64,000 nt of DNA from Agriotes lineatus (lineage: Eukaryota > Arthropoda > Insecta > Coleoptera > Elateridae). A model generated the notes under the pieces. That model was not told the origin of the DNA. It was given only the letters and a program-made list of their open reading frames with translations, and did no database searches. Positions 53,742 through 64,000 of this stretch are shown here, in pieces. Within the stretch, counting starts at the first letter, position 1. Each line of letters opens with the position of its first letter. A program made the position numbers and the translations under genes. The stretch covers positions 177,478,015-177,542,014 of the forward strand of contig OW679195.1 of NCBI GenBank assembly GCA_940337035.1, in the 5' to 3' direction.

Positions 53742-54452
53742 TTACTTCCTTTTACAATAAAGAAAGTATTGGATTAACCCCAAAAATTCGAATTGAGTTT
53801 TCAACAGATCTTCACGTTTTAGAGTCCCCTGAACCCAAAAAACATATTTTTTTTAATGGTCTGTCTGCCTGTCTGTGTGTCTATGTGTATGTCTGCCTGT
53901 GTCTGTGTGTCTATCTGTATGTCTGTCTGTGTGTGTGTCTGTGAACAGAATATCTCAAAAACGAAAAGAGGTATGGCGTTGAAACTTCATATAAATGTTG
54001 TGTACTATGTAGATGCGACAGCAAGCTTTTGAAGAAAATCGCATAACCGAAAGTAGGTGTTTACTCTTGTGATTTTTCAGTTTTTTTTTTATTTTTTCAA
54101 AAACGGTTCTAACGATTTTTTTCAAACTTCACATTTTTATTAAATTTTTATTGTGTATTGATGTGAGATAGGTGATTTTCCAGTTGAATACTTCTAAAAT
54201 GGATTTCTTTTGTTTTTTTTATATTTTTTTTATTAACGCCTATTTTAAACAGAACACCCGGTATATTATTACATTTTTGAATTCAGCTTGAAATTCTAGA
54301 AAAAAATTGTTTCTTCAAATAACGCTCTATTTCGTACCATTTTTGTAGAATTGGTAATTTTTGACAAAAGCTAAAAAGTTAAAATCAAATTTTTGGTTAA
54401 TTATAAGATCACTGTAAAAGGAAGTTGTGTGCGTGTATCACACCAGATTTTT
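53742..54452 (+). repeat. Repeat B, copy 2
   Basis: Starts TACTTCCTTTTACAATAAAG and ends CACTGTAAAAGGAAGTTGTG plus about 30 bp, giving a 12-bp inverted CTTCCTTTTACA. Includes a long TCTGTCTG/TGTCTATG tract at 53864-53942. Homologous to 42708-43353. The 69-residue frame at 53735 is repeat-derived. Confidence 0.85.
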
Positions 54453-54532
54453 AAGTGAGTTATAGTCGTAATCATAAATTAGGATGTATTCCATGGCCAT
54501 ACTAGATGAAAATAATTTTTGATCATACTATG

Positions 54533-55164
54533 CAGGGTGCCCGGATTTCGTAGGACAACATGGGTAACTTTTGTATTTGTAGAGATAGAGAGATGGTTAA
54601 ATTATCAAAAAGGTGCAGGCTTTAAAGAGCTCATTAAGAATCCATTTTCAAATTTTACTTGTCATGGCCTACTTGTTTAAAATTAAAAAAAAACATAATA
54701 TCTTAATTTCTTTTATATGCCGTAACTTTTTTGTTACTTAAGATATTGAGATGCGATTTAAACTACTTTGCATGGTAATTTAAATACTTGTATTAGCACT
54801 TAATAAAACCAATTTCATTTGCGCAAATTTTTAGTGATCTAACCTAACGTCAAAATTTTAAATTGGTACCGTGCATTTTTTTTTTGGCTCATTTAAGAGA
54901 GAATTGTTTTCTGAATGCAATGATGTATTACATGATATGGAAATTTCTTCAAAATTTTGAAAAACTGCGCTTATTCTTTTTACAGGCACAAATCACTAGT
55001 GCCATGATCACAAAAACTTTGTTTTTTGTTTATTATGTTATCTGTGAAATTATGTTTCGAAATAAAAAGCACGCTTATCATCATACGCGCCTGTCAGTAG
55101 TGTCTCTCTATCTCTTCAAATACAAAAGTTACCCATGTTGTCCCTATGAAATCCGGGCACCCTG
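54533..55164. mobile_element. 632-bp TIR element, CAGGGTGCCCGGATTTC ends
   Basis: Inverted ends of about 70 bp: CAGGGTGCCCGGATTTCRTA then GACAACATGGGTAACTTTTG and GAGATAGAGAG. Right flank TA (55165-55166); left flank TG, possibly a mutated TA. The interior is AT-rich without a transposase. A 111-codon frame (54863-55198) runs through the right TIR and out of the element, so it is not a gene. Confidence 0.88.
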
Positions 55165-55382
55165 TATATTGCTAAATAATAAACAAACTGAAGCATAAAA
55201 AATATGAACTAAAAACAAAATGGTCAATATATTCTCTCTCTCTCGCTTCTTTTCCAAAACTTACGTGATACAATACCCGTTTTTAAAGATGTGTTTGTTC
55301 TCTCAATATATTACTTTTTCATAACTCTAAGAATAGCTTACTCTCAATTAAATAATAAATTAAAAGTTGTCTTGACACGATT

Positions 55383-55535
55383 GTAGAAAATAGTATATTA
55401 CACAACAAGTTTAGAAAAGTCAAGTTTTACTAAACGAATATAGATTGATTGAGCAAGAGCGGGCGAAGCGACCGAATAACTTAAAAAGCTATATAAGTTT
55501 AGTAAAACTACTTTTCTTACGAATTGCGTATGCTA
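55383..55535. repeat. Palindromic hairpin element
   Basis: Arms TAGAAAATAGTATATTACAC and AAGTCAAGTTTTACTAAAC pair with GTTTAGTAAAACTACTTTTC and GCGTATGCTATTTTTCG. Loop GAGCAAGAGCGGGCGAAGCG. The left cap ATTGTAGAAAATAG resembles the repeat E cap. Confidence 0.75.
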
Positions 55536-55609
55536 TTTTTCGCATTTTGTATTAGTATTTATAAACAAACGTTTATATAAAAGCATTATACCACATGTCC
55601 ATTAAAAAA

Positions 55610-55725
55610 GGGGGCTGTGGAAATTCAAACGTATAAATAATATGTTGGTAGCACTCTTAGATTATGTTAAATTCGAGGTTAACAGGTTAGGTTTTCCGTC
55701 AGTTTTGACATCAAGTAGTAAAGTA
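55610..55725 (+). repeat. Repeat D fragment
   Basis: GGAAATTCAAACGTATAAAT, AAATTCGAGGTTAACAGG and TAGGTTTTCCGTCAGTTTTG match 31897-31985 without the inverted second arm. Confidence 0.65.
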
Positions 55726-57742
55726 GTAAAGTGACATTTCTATGCATCAAAGTGCCACTTTATTAATCGATTTTGAATTTAGTAAAATAGCACATTATTA
55801 TATAAAATACGAATAATAATTTATGTATTTTAGATCGTATGACCATAGCAGTTGGTATCTATGGTAAATTGTATTCTATAATACGTACATGAGCAAACAA
55901 ACAAATAGAAGTGTCAAATATAGAACAAACTTCAAACTGCATTAGACAAAGCATTTAATGAGATCATTACACAGCAAGTACTCTAGAAGAATGAAAAAAC
56001 AGCAGCTTAGAAAGGGAAAAAGAAGTTGGAGCAGGTCCAAAATTCGATGTTCAAACAGTAAGCACCATTTGGAAAAAAATTGTAATGAACTGGAGATAGG
56101 GTGGAGACGAGGGTAATGACAATTAATCAAGATAATATTACGTAAGGTTATATAAAAATACTCCTCTGCCGTAAGAATATATAAGGGCAATGATACGTTA
56201 AAAGTGTTCAGTCGAACGTAATAGGGCTCTAAATTTGCTTTGCAGTGATTGGTCGATAAGCTTTAGCTAGGATTTTCGAGTAGTAATAATATCCAAAATT
56301 CGTACAAAAAATATGTAAGAATAATATGAATATGTACAGCTTACAGAATCTAGATTGAAGCTCGGTGAAAATCCGAACTAATGTTAGAATCTAGTAATTT
56401 CCAAGTTTTGTATTGATAACATTTTTGACATCTATCATGTTGACATTAAATTGTTAACCTTATTTAAGTTAAATGACACAATAAACCAGAGGCGTACTCA
56501 ACATTGTGGTATGGCGCATTTCAAAACAGAATTAACAACATACACAAAAATAGCAGCAATAACAATAGCAATAACAAAATAACAGAATTAACAAAATCAA
56601 CAGCAACAGCAATCGAAATCCCTCTTCCCACCGCTACTGATTACTTGTCATTTAAATGACAAATTTTAAAATATAAACAAACTTTGTAGTTTGACAATTA
56701 CTTCTTTTCACATATTACCAATTCAGGGAAATCAAATATGATAACAGTGCGTTTCATGGCCTACCTTGAGAGTCAATCAATTTAGATTCTGTAAGCTGTA
56801 ACCAAAGACTATCTTAGTCTTTGCTGTAACTAAAGAATGATTACAGTCTTTTTCAAAATCTGTAAGTAAAGTAAGCAATAGACGTAAATGACATTTATTT
56901 CAATTCTTTTCAATCTTTATGTATAGCGAAAATATACAATTCCTTTGGGTTAAAAATATTCACTTCTCTACTTATAAAAACGATCGACACATATTTAGAA
57001 TTTAAGTCCTTTTAATCGCTTTAGATTTCGTTATTCTTAAAACACTTGCATATAAAAGGTGATGAATGATGATATGAACTAACACAATAAATACAAAAAA
57101 TCGAGGATGTTTCAGGACCGGTATTGGTGTGCTTTGTTACTAACGCTTTTTCTTCAAAGTAGAATTAATTGAAATTCACTCATTAGACAACTGAAGCACT
57201 GAAGTAAACATCGGCAGGTCATGGAATTAAATAAAATTGGACGAGTCAGCAGTACAAACACACAAATACTTTGTTTTGAGTGCATGTTTAATGAGTTTCA
57301 TGTCATTTCATTTTATATCTACTCGTATTTTATACTCATATAATAAGTAACAACATTTTCAATTGAAAGAAAGAATAAACACAAAAATTAATATTGGTTT
57401 TGAAAACTTCATAGCTGAACTCAATTTTTAAATACAATAACATTCTTCTTGTAACTTTTAGAAATAAAATTGACTATTCAATTCACCTGTCATCTGTCAA
57501 AAAGCGACCAATGAAAATCTAGAATTTTCACGTTTCTTGACCAATCAAAAAAAATATCAGCGGATATATCTTCCTAGAAGGTATTCAAGTGACTATTTTA
57601 AATAAATGTGATTTTTATTAGAAAAAGTCAATATTAGTGTTCTGTTACTATAGAAATTGCGTAGTCTGTTGCTAGATTTTCTGAAAACTAATTTTAAAAA
57701 GTAGTTTGGTTCATTGAATAGTCCCTGGAATGCCATTCTTAG
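55726..57742. other. AT-rich DNA, nothing recognised
   Basis: Simple CAA/AACAAT-rich stretch near 56530-56615; no gene. Confidence 0.4.
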
Positions 57743-57863
57743 GCAAAGTTAAGTAGAATATGTTTACGGTGGTATCACTACTCATGTCCATTGTGCTTAG
57801 GATCGAACCTAAGCGCAATGGACATTCGTGATACCACAACAAAAATATTCGACATAACTTTGA
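57743..57863. repeat. Near-perfect palindromic hairpin
   Basis: TGGTATCACTACTCATGTCC and ATTGTGCTTAGG pair with CCTAAGCGCAATGGACATTC and GTGATACCA; outer arms CAAAGTTAAGTAGAATAT pair with ATATTCGACATAACTTTG. The tip is TCGA. Only a few mismatches over about 55 bp per arm. Confidence 0.88.
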
Positions 57864-59316
57864 CTACTCATGGTATTATAAGTGAAAATAATAGTAGTTT
57901 ACTCTTACAGAAATATTAAATTAATTCCATTCCCCCGCCAAAGCGAGTAACAGTTTTCCATAAATGTTTCATACTTTTTGGAAAACTCTGTATAGACTTC
58001 TTAGTCAACGTTAATGTATCCGCATCCGCGCCTTAAAACTGATAAAATTTGTTTCTTTAAGAGAGATTTGTAAATCGGTGTTGACTTATATGTCGTAGTT
58101 ATCTAAAATGATATCACCAATACATGGGTATATTTACTTAAACAGCATTGTCACATTTTTTTCTAAAGAAGTACATTTTTAATTTACAGATTGTGAGATT
58201 GGAGCTGAGTATTCGAACATTATTTAAAAAATAACTCTATGCACTGTCAGGAAGAACACAGTAATGATATAATTTGCTAGTTTTTGACCATCCTGTATAC
58301 TTACATACATATTCAGAAACAATCTTAATAAGGCAAAGAAAAAGACAAAATTATATAAACAACCTTATATATTTTAGGTAGTAAATGTTCTCAGTGCAGC
58401 TATTTAATTCTACATTTTTGTAAAATTCGAATAGTGCACATTCACTTACCAATCAATTATACTGGTTAGATTACGCGTAGCTTTATATTTGAAACCAGGC
58501 TTTAAATACAAATACCCATTTTAGGTAGTTACCTCTAAAAATAAACACCTAGGTGTTTTTTCATCTTTAAGCATGGACTAAAATGATTCGGACTTTACTC
58601 TACAGTTCACACTTTTTACCTCAGCATATTTTGTATTAATAAATAAAGCGGCTCTTACTCTAGTATCTCTATTTCTCTTGTAGTATCGAGAACCTTCTGA
58701 TCTCGCTAGTTGCTATTCTGCATTCCTTTACATAGTGACATAATTTACCAGTTTTAAGGTGTTTTCTTCTGATTACAGTCCCTCTATAGAAGTCGCTAGA
58801 TAGATACAAAGTGATGCACGAGTTACTGTACAAATTCAAGAAAGTTATAGATGACGTTATAGATATTAACGATACAAGTTTGATTATGAGCATCTTAACG
58901 ACACGAGTTTGCTTGCCAAAAACGAGGCGGTGAGCCGAGTTTTGCCGCAATCAAACCAGTCTCGTAAAGTGCCATCAGCAAACGTGTATTGTTCAATATT
59001 TTATCTTCATCAATAAATTCTGGTTCAATTTATTTCTTTATACAAAAAGAATGCAGCAATATTCATTACCGCACTAAGTGCGGTAATATCTATCCAATGA
59101 GGCTCTTAACGATACTAAAATTAATTTGTTTAAAAATCCATAACAACACTGATGAAGATAAAAATATAAAAAATCCCTCCCCGCCGAGTTACACCCTTCT
59201 AAAGAAGGGCTCTAAATAATAGGTTATTGCCATTTTACTGAAAACTGGAAAAGGGTATTAAAGTGAAAATTGGAAAATATTATCTACCAACAACATGCTT
59301 ATTTATTAAATGTTTA
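57864..59316. other. AT-rich DNA, nothing recognised
   Basis: Frames of 76-93 codons near 58669-59219 have no recognisable domain. Confidence 0.35.
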
Positions 59317-59623
59317 ATAACGTTTTTCGTTGACCGCTTGTTAATTTCAATATTAATTAATTATTTTTCCTAAAAAAGGATGGATTATTAGACGTCATTA
59401 ATACACTGCTTTTGATTAATACACTCTTTTTCATTAATTAACTGTTTTTTTAAAGGATGGATTAATAGATCCATTAATACACTGTTTTTGATTAATACAC
59501 TATTTTTCATTAATTAACTGTTTTTGTGATTTTGACGTTTTAATGATATTTTGCATGGAGGTTAGTTGTATTAATCAAATTTTTCGCCACAAAAAAGATT
59601 TTGCGGTCAACGAAAAAATTTTG
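59317..59623. repeat. Inverted repeat enclosing a 77-bp tandem
   Basis: TTTTTCGTTGACCGC at about 59321 is inverted as GCGGTCAACGAAAAA at about 59605. Between them AAAGGATGGATTA and TTGATTAATACACT TTTTTCATTAATTAACTG recur with a 77-bp period (59375 and 59452). Confidence 0.75.
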
Positions 59624-59632
59624 TAATCAACT

Positions 59633-59742
59633 GGTTTGTTAATGGACGATTAATAATCTCAACTATTAAAGGCACTCACTCGCTATCGCTCGTTCGTGCT
59701 TTAAACAGTTTCGATTATTAATCGCCTTCATTAACACACTTG
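59633..59742. repeat. Palindromic hairpin element
   Basis: GTTAATGGACGATTAATAAT and TATTAAAGGCAC pair with GTGCTTTAAACAG and ATTATTAATCGCCTTCATTA. The loop is TCACTCGCTATCGCTCGTTC. Confidence 0.78.
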
Positions 59743-60459
59743 TTGGTTAAATAACTATTTGGTATGACTAAGGGGTCGAAATTTGCAACCCTTATAAATG
59801 TTGTTGTTAAAACTTTTTAACGGACATGAATTTTATTTTAAAAAAGTATCTGACGAAAAACCTGATTTATTTAAAAACCTTTTCAGCTCCTCCGGTTTTT
59901 CATATAGCTAACAGATTTCATGTAAAAAATCAAATACCTTACGATGCAAGGCATTTTTATGAATAACTGTGCCGTGCATTATAATGTATTTTTTTTTTTT
60001 ACTATAACTATTAGCTTTAAAAAGAAACTAAAAAAGCTAATAAATGTGTTAAACAAGTCAGGTTTTCTAATACATATTTTTGCATAATCAAATTCTTTTC
60101 CGATAGAAATATAATCACTTCTTTTAGGAAGCTGCAACTAGGCGGAGAGGGATTTATAAGAAAAACTTTATATGCAAAATTTTTATGTTTCAACGTCCCC
60201 TATAACCTCCTTGGATGTGTACAGTACGTCCTGCAACACCCTACATGTCGTCACCTGTGATAGTTTGTCAAACTCAGGGATCCTCGTGGAACGAAGACTT
60301 TGGGGCTACCTTCTTGTTCCATATTCATAAACAGATTGATAATATTATTTAAGGGAATTTTAACGTTAAGCTTTCCAAATTGGCTATTGCGGGTTGATAA
60401 GTAGACGAATACAGCATATTTCTTTCGTCCATCTTCACACACCCTTCACCTTTATTTGT
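59743..60459. other. AT-rich DNA, nothing recognised
   Basis: No gene or complete element visible. Confidence 0.4.
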
Positions 60460-60680
60460 AATTCCCTCGTCTAATAGACGAAGGAAGTATTGTAATCCTG
60501 AAAAGATCACCATCCAAGATTCAGAAATCTTAGATGACGAAAATATGTTTTCTCAATTCCGTCTGTCTGTCTATCTGTTAGGCTATCCGTCTGTCGGTTG
60601 GCGCTACAGCACAAAAAATATTTGTTGGAGGATGACAATTGCATGCTGATTAGATGTCTACCGAATATACTTTCGCCACA
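60460..60680 (+). repeat. Family A copy A15, front part
   Basis: CCCTCGTCTAATAGACGAAG, TCAATTCCGTCTGTCTGTC, ATATTTGTTGGAGGATGACA, TTGCATGCTGATTAGATGTC, CGAATATACTTTCG. It is interrupted there by repeat C. Confidence 0.75.
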
Positions 60681-61073
60681 CAACCGACTAATGAACCCAC
60701 TATATCAAATCTCCGTCTCGGCGGTGCGGATCTTTTGGTGAAGATCCCAGCCCACTAGATCAATCCCCGTATTGGGGGGTGCCTAAACGTGCTGTGCGGG
60801 GGATGTATGTTCGTATGTGTACACGATTCCAGTCGCCAGGAACCTTCCTGAAGTCTTGGATCGTTTTCATACGATAGGTCCTCCGAAAATGAAGGCAACA
60901 TCAACTTTTTAGCTATGGTCGTCGGCAAAAAAAAATTTTTTTGTTTTATTTTTTTTTTTTAAATAACTGGTTCATAGCATTTCATTGTATTAGCGAAACG
61001 GAGTGATGCTGAGTATCGAAGTATTCTTGGAAAGCACGGAAGGGCGCTTTTCTTGGGTGGGGGGTACCGTATA
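60681..61073 (+). repeat. Repeat C, copy 2 (inside A15)
   Basis: Full-length match to 27705-28099 from CAACCGACTAATGAACCCAC to GGGGTACCGTATA. The flanks are the two parts of one family A unit, with about 45 bp of A sequence lost at the junction. Confidence 0.85.
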
Positions 61074-61232
61074 TTTTATTTTGCTTTAACGCAGGAATCC
61101 ATAAAACTAATAATTTACACATACTTCATGTTTTACCCTTGCTGAAAATGGTACCGTAAAAATATAGCAATGTACAGCGGTCGATGCACTCCATACTTAC
61201 GAAGAAAGTTCGGTGTAAAGTGCTTTAGAGAT
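61074..61232 (+). repeat. Family A copy A15, rear part
   Basis: TTTTGCTTTAACGCAGGAAT, ACTAATAATTTACACATAC, TTACCCTTGCTGAAAATGG and the tail GAAGAAAGTTCGGTGTAAAG. The tRNA-like middle is absent. Confidence 0.7.
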
Positions 61233-63365
61233 TTTTGGTTTTTATGTGAAAATGGTCATCTTTAAATTTGCGTCTAAAATGTTTTCTATCAATTCTATTT
61301 CTATTTTGTTGATGTCTCAGACATACCATTTCCCCAATTTCTATTCAGGGTTCAGTATCTGTATTCATCATTTCTCGGTTCCATTTTTGTCCATGTAGAC
61401 GTAGACTGTTGTATCTCTTAAGTTTAATTTCCATGTTGTTATTCCCATTTTTATCATTTTGCCACAGTCATTGTTTTTCCTGTTCTGGTTTGGATCGTTT
61501 TAATTTTTGTTATACCTGCCTGTTGAGAGTTCTAGTTTTATTTTAAGGAACTTCTATTTTACCGTTTTCAACGTTACTACATGACCTCTACTTGCTATAT
61601 TATCTTTTCCTTCATTCTTTTCGGTTTTCCATTTTGAGTTCTAATTTCTTCTTTTCCTTTGGTTATTTGTTTTCGTTTTAAATTTAATTAAGTACTTGTA
61701 GATACTTACTTTGTCCAGCTTTTATGACTACAACTTATTTAAATATAGGAGTTAGCATTATTTTCCGTTAGTTGCCTTTCATGATGAGCTTCTTCACAAT
61801 TTGAAGTTGATCGTCCTGTATTTTCTCTACTTCTAATTATTATCTTATTATTTAATATGATAGTAGAATTGAGCGTACTCTTACCATAGAATGGCTGTGG
61901 GTTGATAAGGAGAGAAAAAATAATTTAAGAAAATTAGAATAGATGGAATGGAAAAACTAATGACATGTTTGGGGTTTTCTAGATTTGTTTTAAATTCAAA
62001 GACCAGACAGATACGACCGCAAATAAATAAATAATGTGTCCTTGTGTAAATCTGAAAATATTCAGTAACTATAAAAGTCAACAATAAATATACAATTCTA
62101 CAATGATAACTGATTATTAAATATATAATAGAATTTTGTAAAGTGGGATATTAAATCGTTGATTTGAAAAAGCAAGGAATATTTTTCGATTATAAAGGCA
62201 TATTTTCTCATAACAAAATATAATCATACAATAAGTATGATTCCTAGAGTATGTTTTCATATGATGGAAAGTTGTTTACGAAAACATTAAGAACTTATTC
62301 AGCTTGAATAATGATATTAATAAGTTTATTTAACCGGTTCGAGTTTGTAAAACAATCAAGAAAGAGTTATTTTTTCATTTAGCCTCAGCATATAAATCCA
62401 GGAAATGGATGATGACTAGCTGCGACTAAATACCGCAGAATTTTTTGATCAGAAAATAGGAAGCCGTGTGCCGAAACTGGAACGTATGACAACAAATAAT
62501 AAAAAATTAATTAGTCCTGTTACTATAACATACTTTTAAATCAGAAATAATTATTTCATCTACATTTTTCAATAAAATGCCAGAATATCTGCAGGGTTTA
62601 TTTAAAAATGCGTATTTGTATACAGTATTTTTAAATAGCATTCAATGGCAAACCCATATGGATATCTTTATTACGATTCTATTGAGAAGGACAATTTCAG
62701 AAGATTAATGTGTATTTAATATTTATAGATATTTCCTTGCCCACTAGCTTTGTAGGGCAAGAATGCGGTAATTGATAAAACAGATTAGTAGTCAAATGGT
62801 GCTGTTATTTATAGGCCATATAGTTGCAGACTGTTATGTAATTATATTTAATCATGCTTGAATAGTAAGTTGCAATGCTTGGATATACTAAGTTGAAAAC
62901 GTTAATTTTTGTTTAATATTTAGGGCTGCAACCTTAAATTTTTATTTCCGGAAGAGCATTAATCTAATCAGAGGCATTTAATCGGTTGCAAACATCATAT
63001 CAGCCGTCGAATGTTGTAATACTGAAAACTAGCCATATCTAATCTCACTGATAAAGTCGTACATGCCAGAATATCTATTAAAATCTGAACAAGCTAGTTT
63101 GAGTGCCAGTCGACATGAAATGTGCAAAAATGTGAATGATTGCTCAAACCGCTACTTTTCATTTACCAGGCTGAATAAATTCGAAAATGATATTTCAAGG
63201 GTGAGAACTTAGCTTTTATTTACCTGCATGCCCATTTCTTATCATAGCAATAAACTCTGCAAATATTTACAACAAAAAATGTTGTAGACAGACAAATTAT
63301 TAGTTCTGGATTGTTGAACATTCTGAAAACTAGAATATGCAGTGTACTAACTATTTTTTTTTTAG
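61233..63365. other. AT-rich, apparently low-copy DNA
   Basis: No repeat family from the window recurs here and no coding frame is convincing. Given the splice acceptor at 63365, part of it is probably an intron of the gene that continues beyond the right edge. Confidence 0.4.
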
Positions 63366-64000
63366 AATTTTATTACTACTGGCACTACAGGATACAATCG
63401 AGATTCCCAATAAAACTCCACAACTTCTCCAATTTGACAACGAAAACTGTTATGGCGGCCCAAAACAGAGCTTTGCTGCACAAAACGTTCCGAAGCCTTA
63501 TAAACCTAGTTTCACATACTCGCCGCACTCGGAATTGGTAAATCCCACCAAAAGTCGTTTACAAAACCACTTAGAAGAGACTGCAATGGACAACACATTC
63601 CAGAATTTAGAAAAAATCGAATTCTTGGCCACTAAACCAACATTGTTAAACGGCAACAGTAAACATTTCGACGTACTCGCACTAAGTCACTCTATTCAGC
63701 CACATTCATCGTCCAATAGTCTACAATCGGTGCCTTCAACAAGCAAAAATATAGATATTAGTACTTCTCATAGCTGTGCCATCTTTTCACAACTTGAAAG
63801 TACGTTGCTTTTCAATCAAACTTGTAATGAAACGAACCACGTCTCAAATTTAGCGTTTGATGCCACAAATTTACAAGTTTCACTGCTGTTAAATAACAAG
63901 TTTGTTCCCGAAGCGAAGCACGATATTTCTAAAAATGTCGACATCAAAAAGACTGATTTTTTAAGTTTGGCTAGCACATATAAAAATAGAATAAGCGGAC
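63366..64000 (+). CDS. Partial coding exon of unknown host gene
   Basis: The segment before it holds GTGTACTAAC (branch-point-like) and ten T followed by AG, a strong splice acceptor. From ATT at 63367 the frame stays open for 211 codons to the window edge: ILLLLALQDTIEIPNKT, then polar, Ser/Asn/Thr-rich sequence with PKPYKPSFTYSPHSELV and SIQPHSSSNSLQSV. The other two frames are broken by stops. No domain, signal peptide or repeat is recognised; it looks like a disordered part of a larger protein. The start codon must be in an upstream exon. A 76-codon frame starting at 63311 overlaps in another frame and crosses the acceptor, so it was rejected. Confidence 0.6.

Noticed and set aside
54863..55198. 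111-codon plus-strand frame
   Set aside because: Starts inside a TIR element and reads through its right terminal repeat; no domain.
63311..63541. 76-codon frame with an ATG at the right edge
   Set aside because: Crosses the strong splice acceptor at 63365 and is out of frame with the longer open frame.

Overview
The window reads as a repeat-dense, strongly AT-rich piece of an animal nuclear genome, most likely an insect (a beetle would fit, but this is not proven). Reasons: mariner, Tc1, hAT, CR1/Jockey-type and endonuclease-reverse-transcriptase LINE remnants, tRNA-derived SINEs, Penelope-like fragments with hammerhead cores, many elements with TACAGGGTG-type ends, and one protein-coding gene with a 110-bp GT-AG intron. 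No bacterial, organellar, rRNA, CRISPR or viral gene organisation was seen.

Only two protein-coding host loci can be supported. One is an intact 240-residue SIAH/seven-in-absentia-like RING protein on the minus strand (32502-33224) with a 5' UTR intron. The other is the start of a coding exon at 63366 that runs off the right edge, preceded by a TACTAAC branch-point-like motif and a pyrimidine tract ending in AG. A third, weaker candidate is a GC-rich transcription-unit-like block (47550-49400) with CCAAT and TATA-like boxes, in-frame minisatellites and an AATAAA.

Layout. 1-5.4 kb: SINE, palindromic hairpin elements, tandem repeat. 5.4-12 kb: five copies of a composite repeat (called family A here), a SINE with target-site duplication, and a broken CR1/Jockey-like LINE inserted inside one A copy. 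12-15 kb: AT-rich, nothing recognised. 15-18 kb: another A copy broken by a 1.28-kb mariner and by a foldback element. 18-25 kb: GC-richer blocks, a TIR MITE and a 574-bp foldback. 25.4-25.9 kb: a Tc1-like element cut by a 100-N gap. 26.9-31.3 kb: a second LINE split between two codons by 3.08 kb holding family C, a long-arm foldback, an A fragment and inverted Penelope-like termini. 32-35 kb: the RING gene, a 568-bp hAT-type MITE with 8-bp target duplication, and repeat F. 35.7-37.1 kb: GC-rich block with TATA and initiator-like motifs. 38.4-39.6 kb: two A units head to tail. 41.1-43.8 kb: a 2.73-kb hAT element with 8-bp target duplication whose transposase is split by two other repeats. 44-47 kb: hairpins, A, a tRNA-like segment. 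49.4-55.2 kb: palindromic repeat E, an inverted repeat with arms of about 640-730 bp around a CCCGT satellite, repeat B, and a TIR element. 55-61 kb: more hairpins, then a C copy inside an A copy. 61.2-63.4 kb: nothing recognised.

The most unusual signals are: (1) family A, whose copies share flanks but carry differing tRNA-like segments, most retaining a B-box; (2) a class of about ten 100-170-bp palindromes with unrelated arms, CTCG/CGAG-rich loops, and in several cases one shared cap; (3) the inverted pair of hammerhead-like cores; (4) the nesting, which orders many insertions in time.
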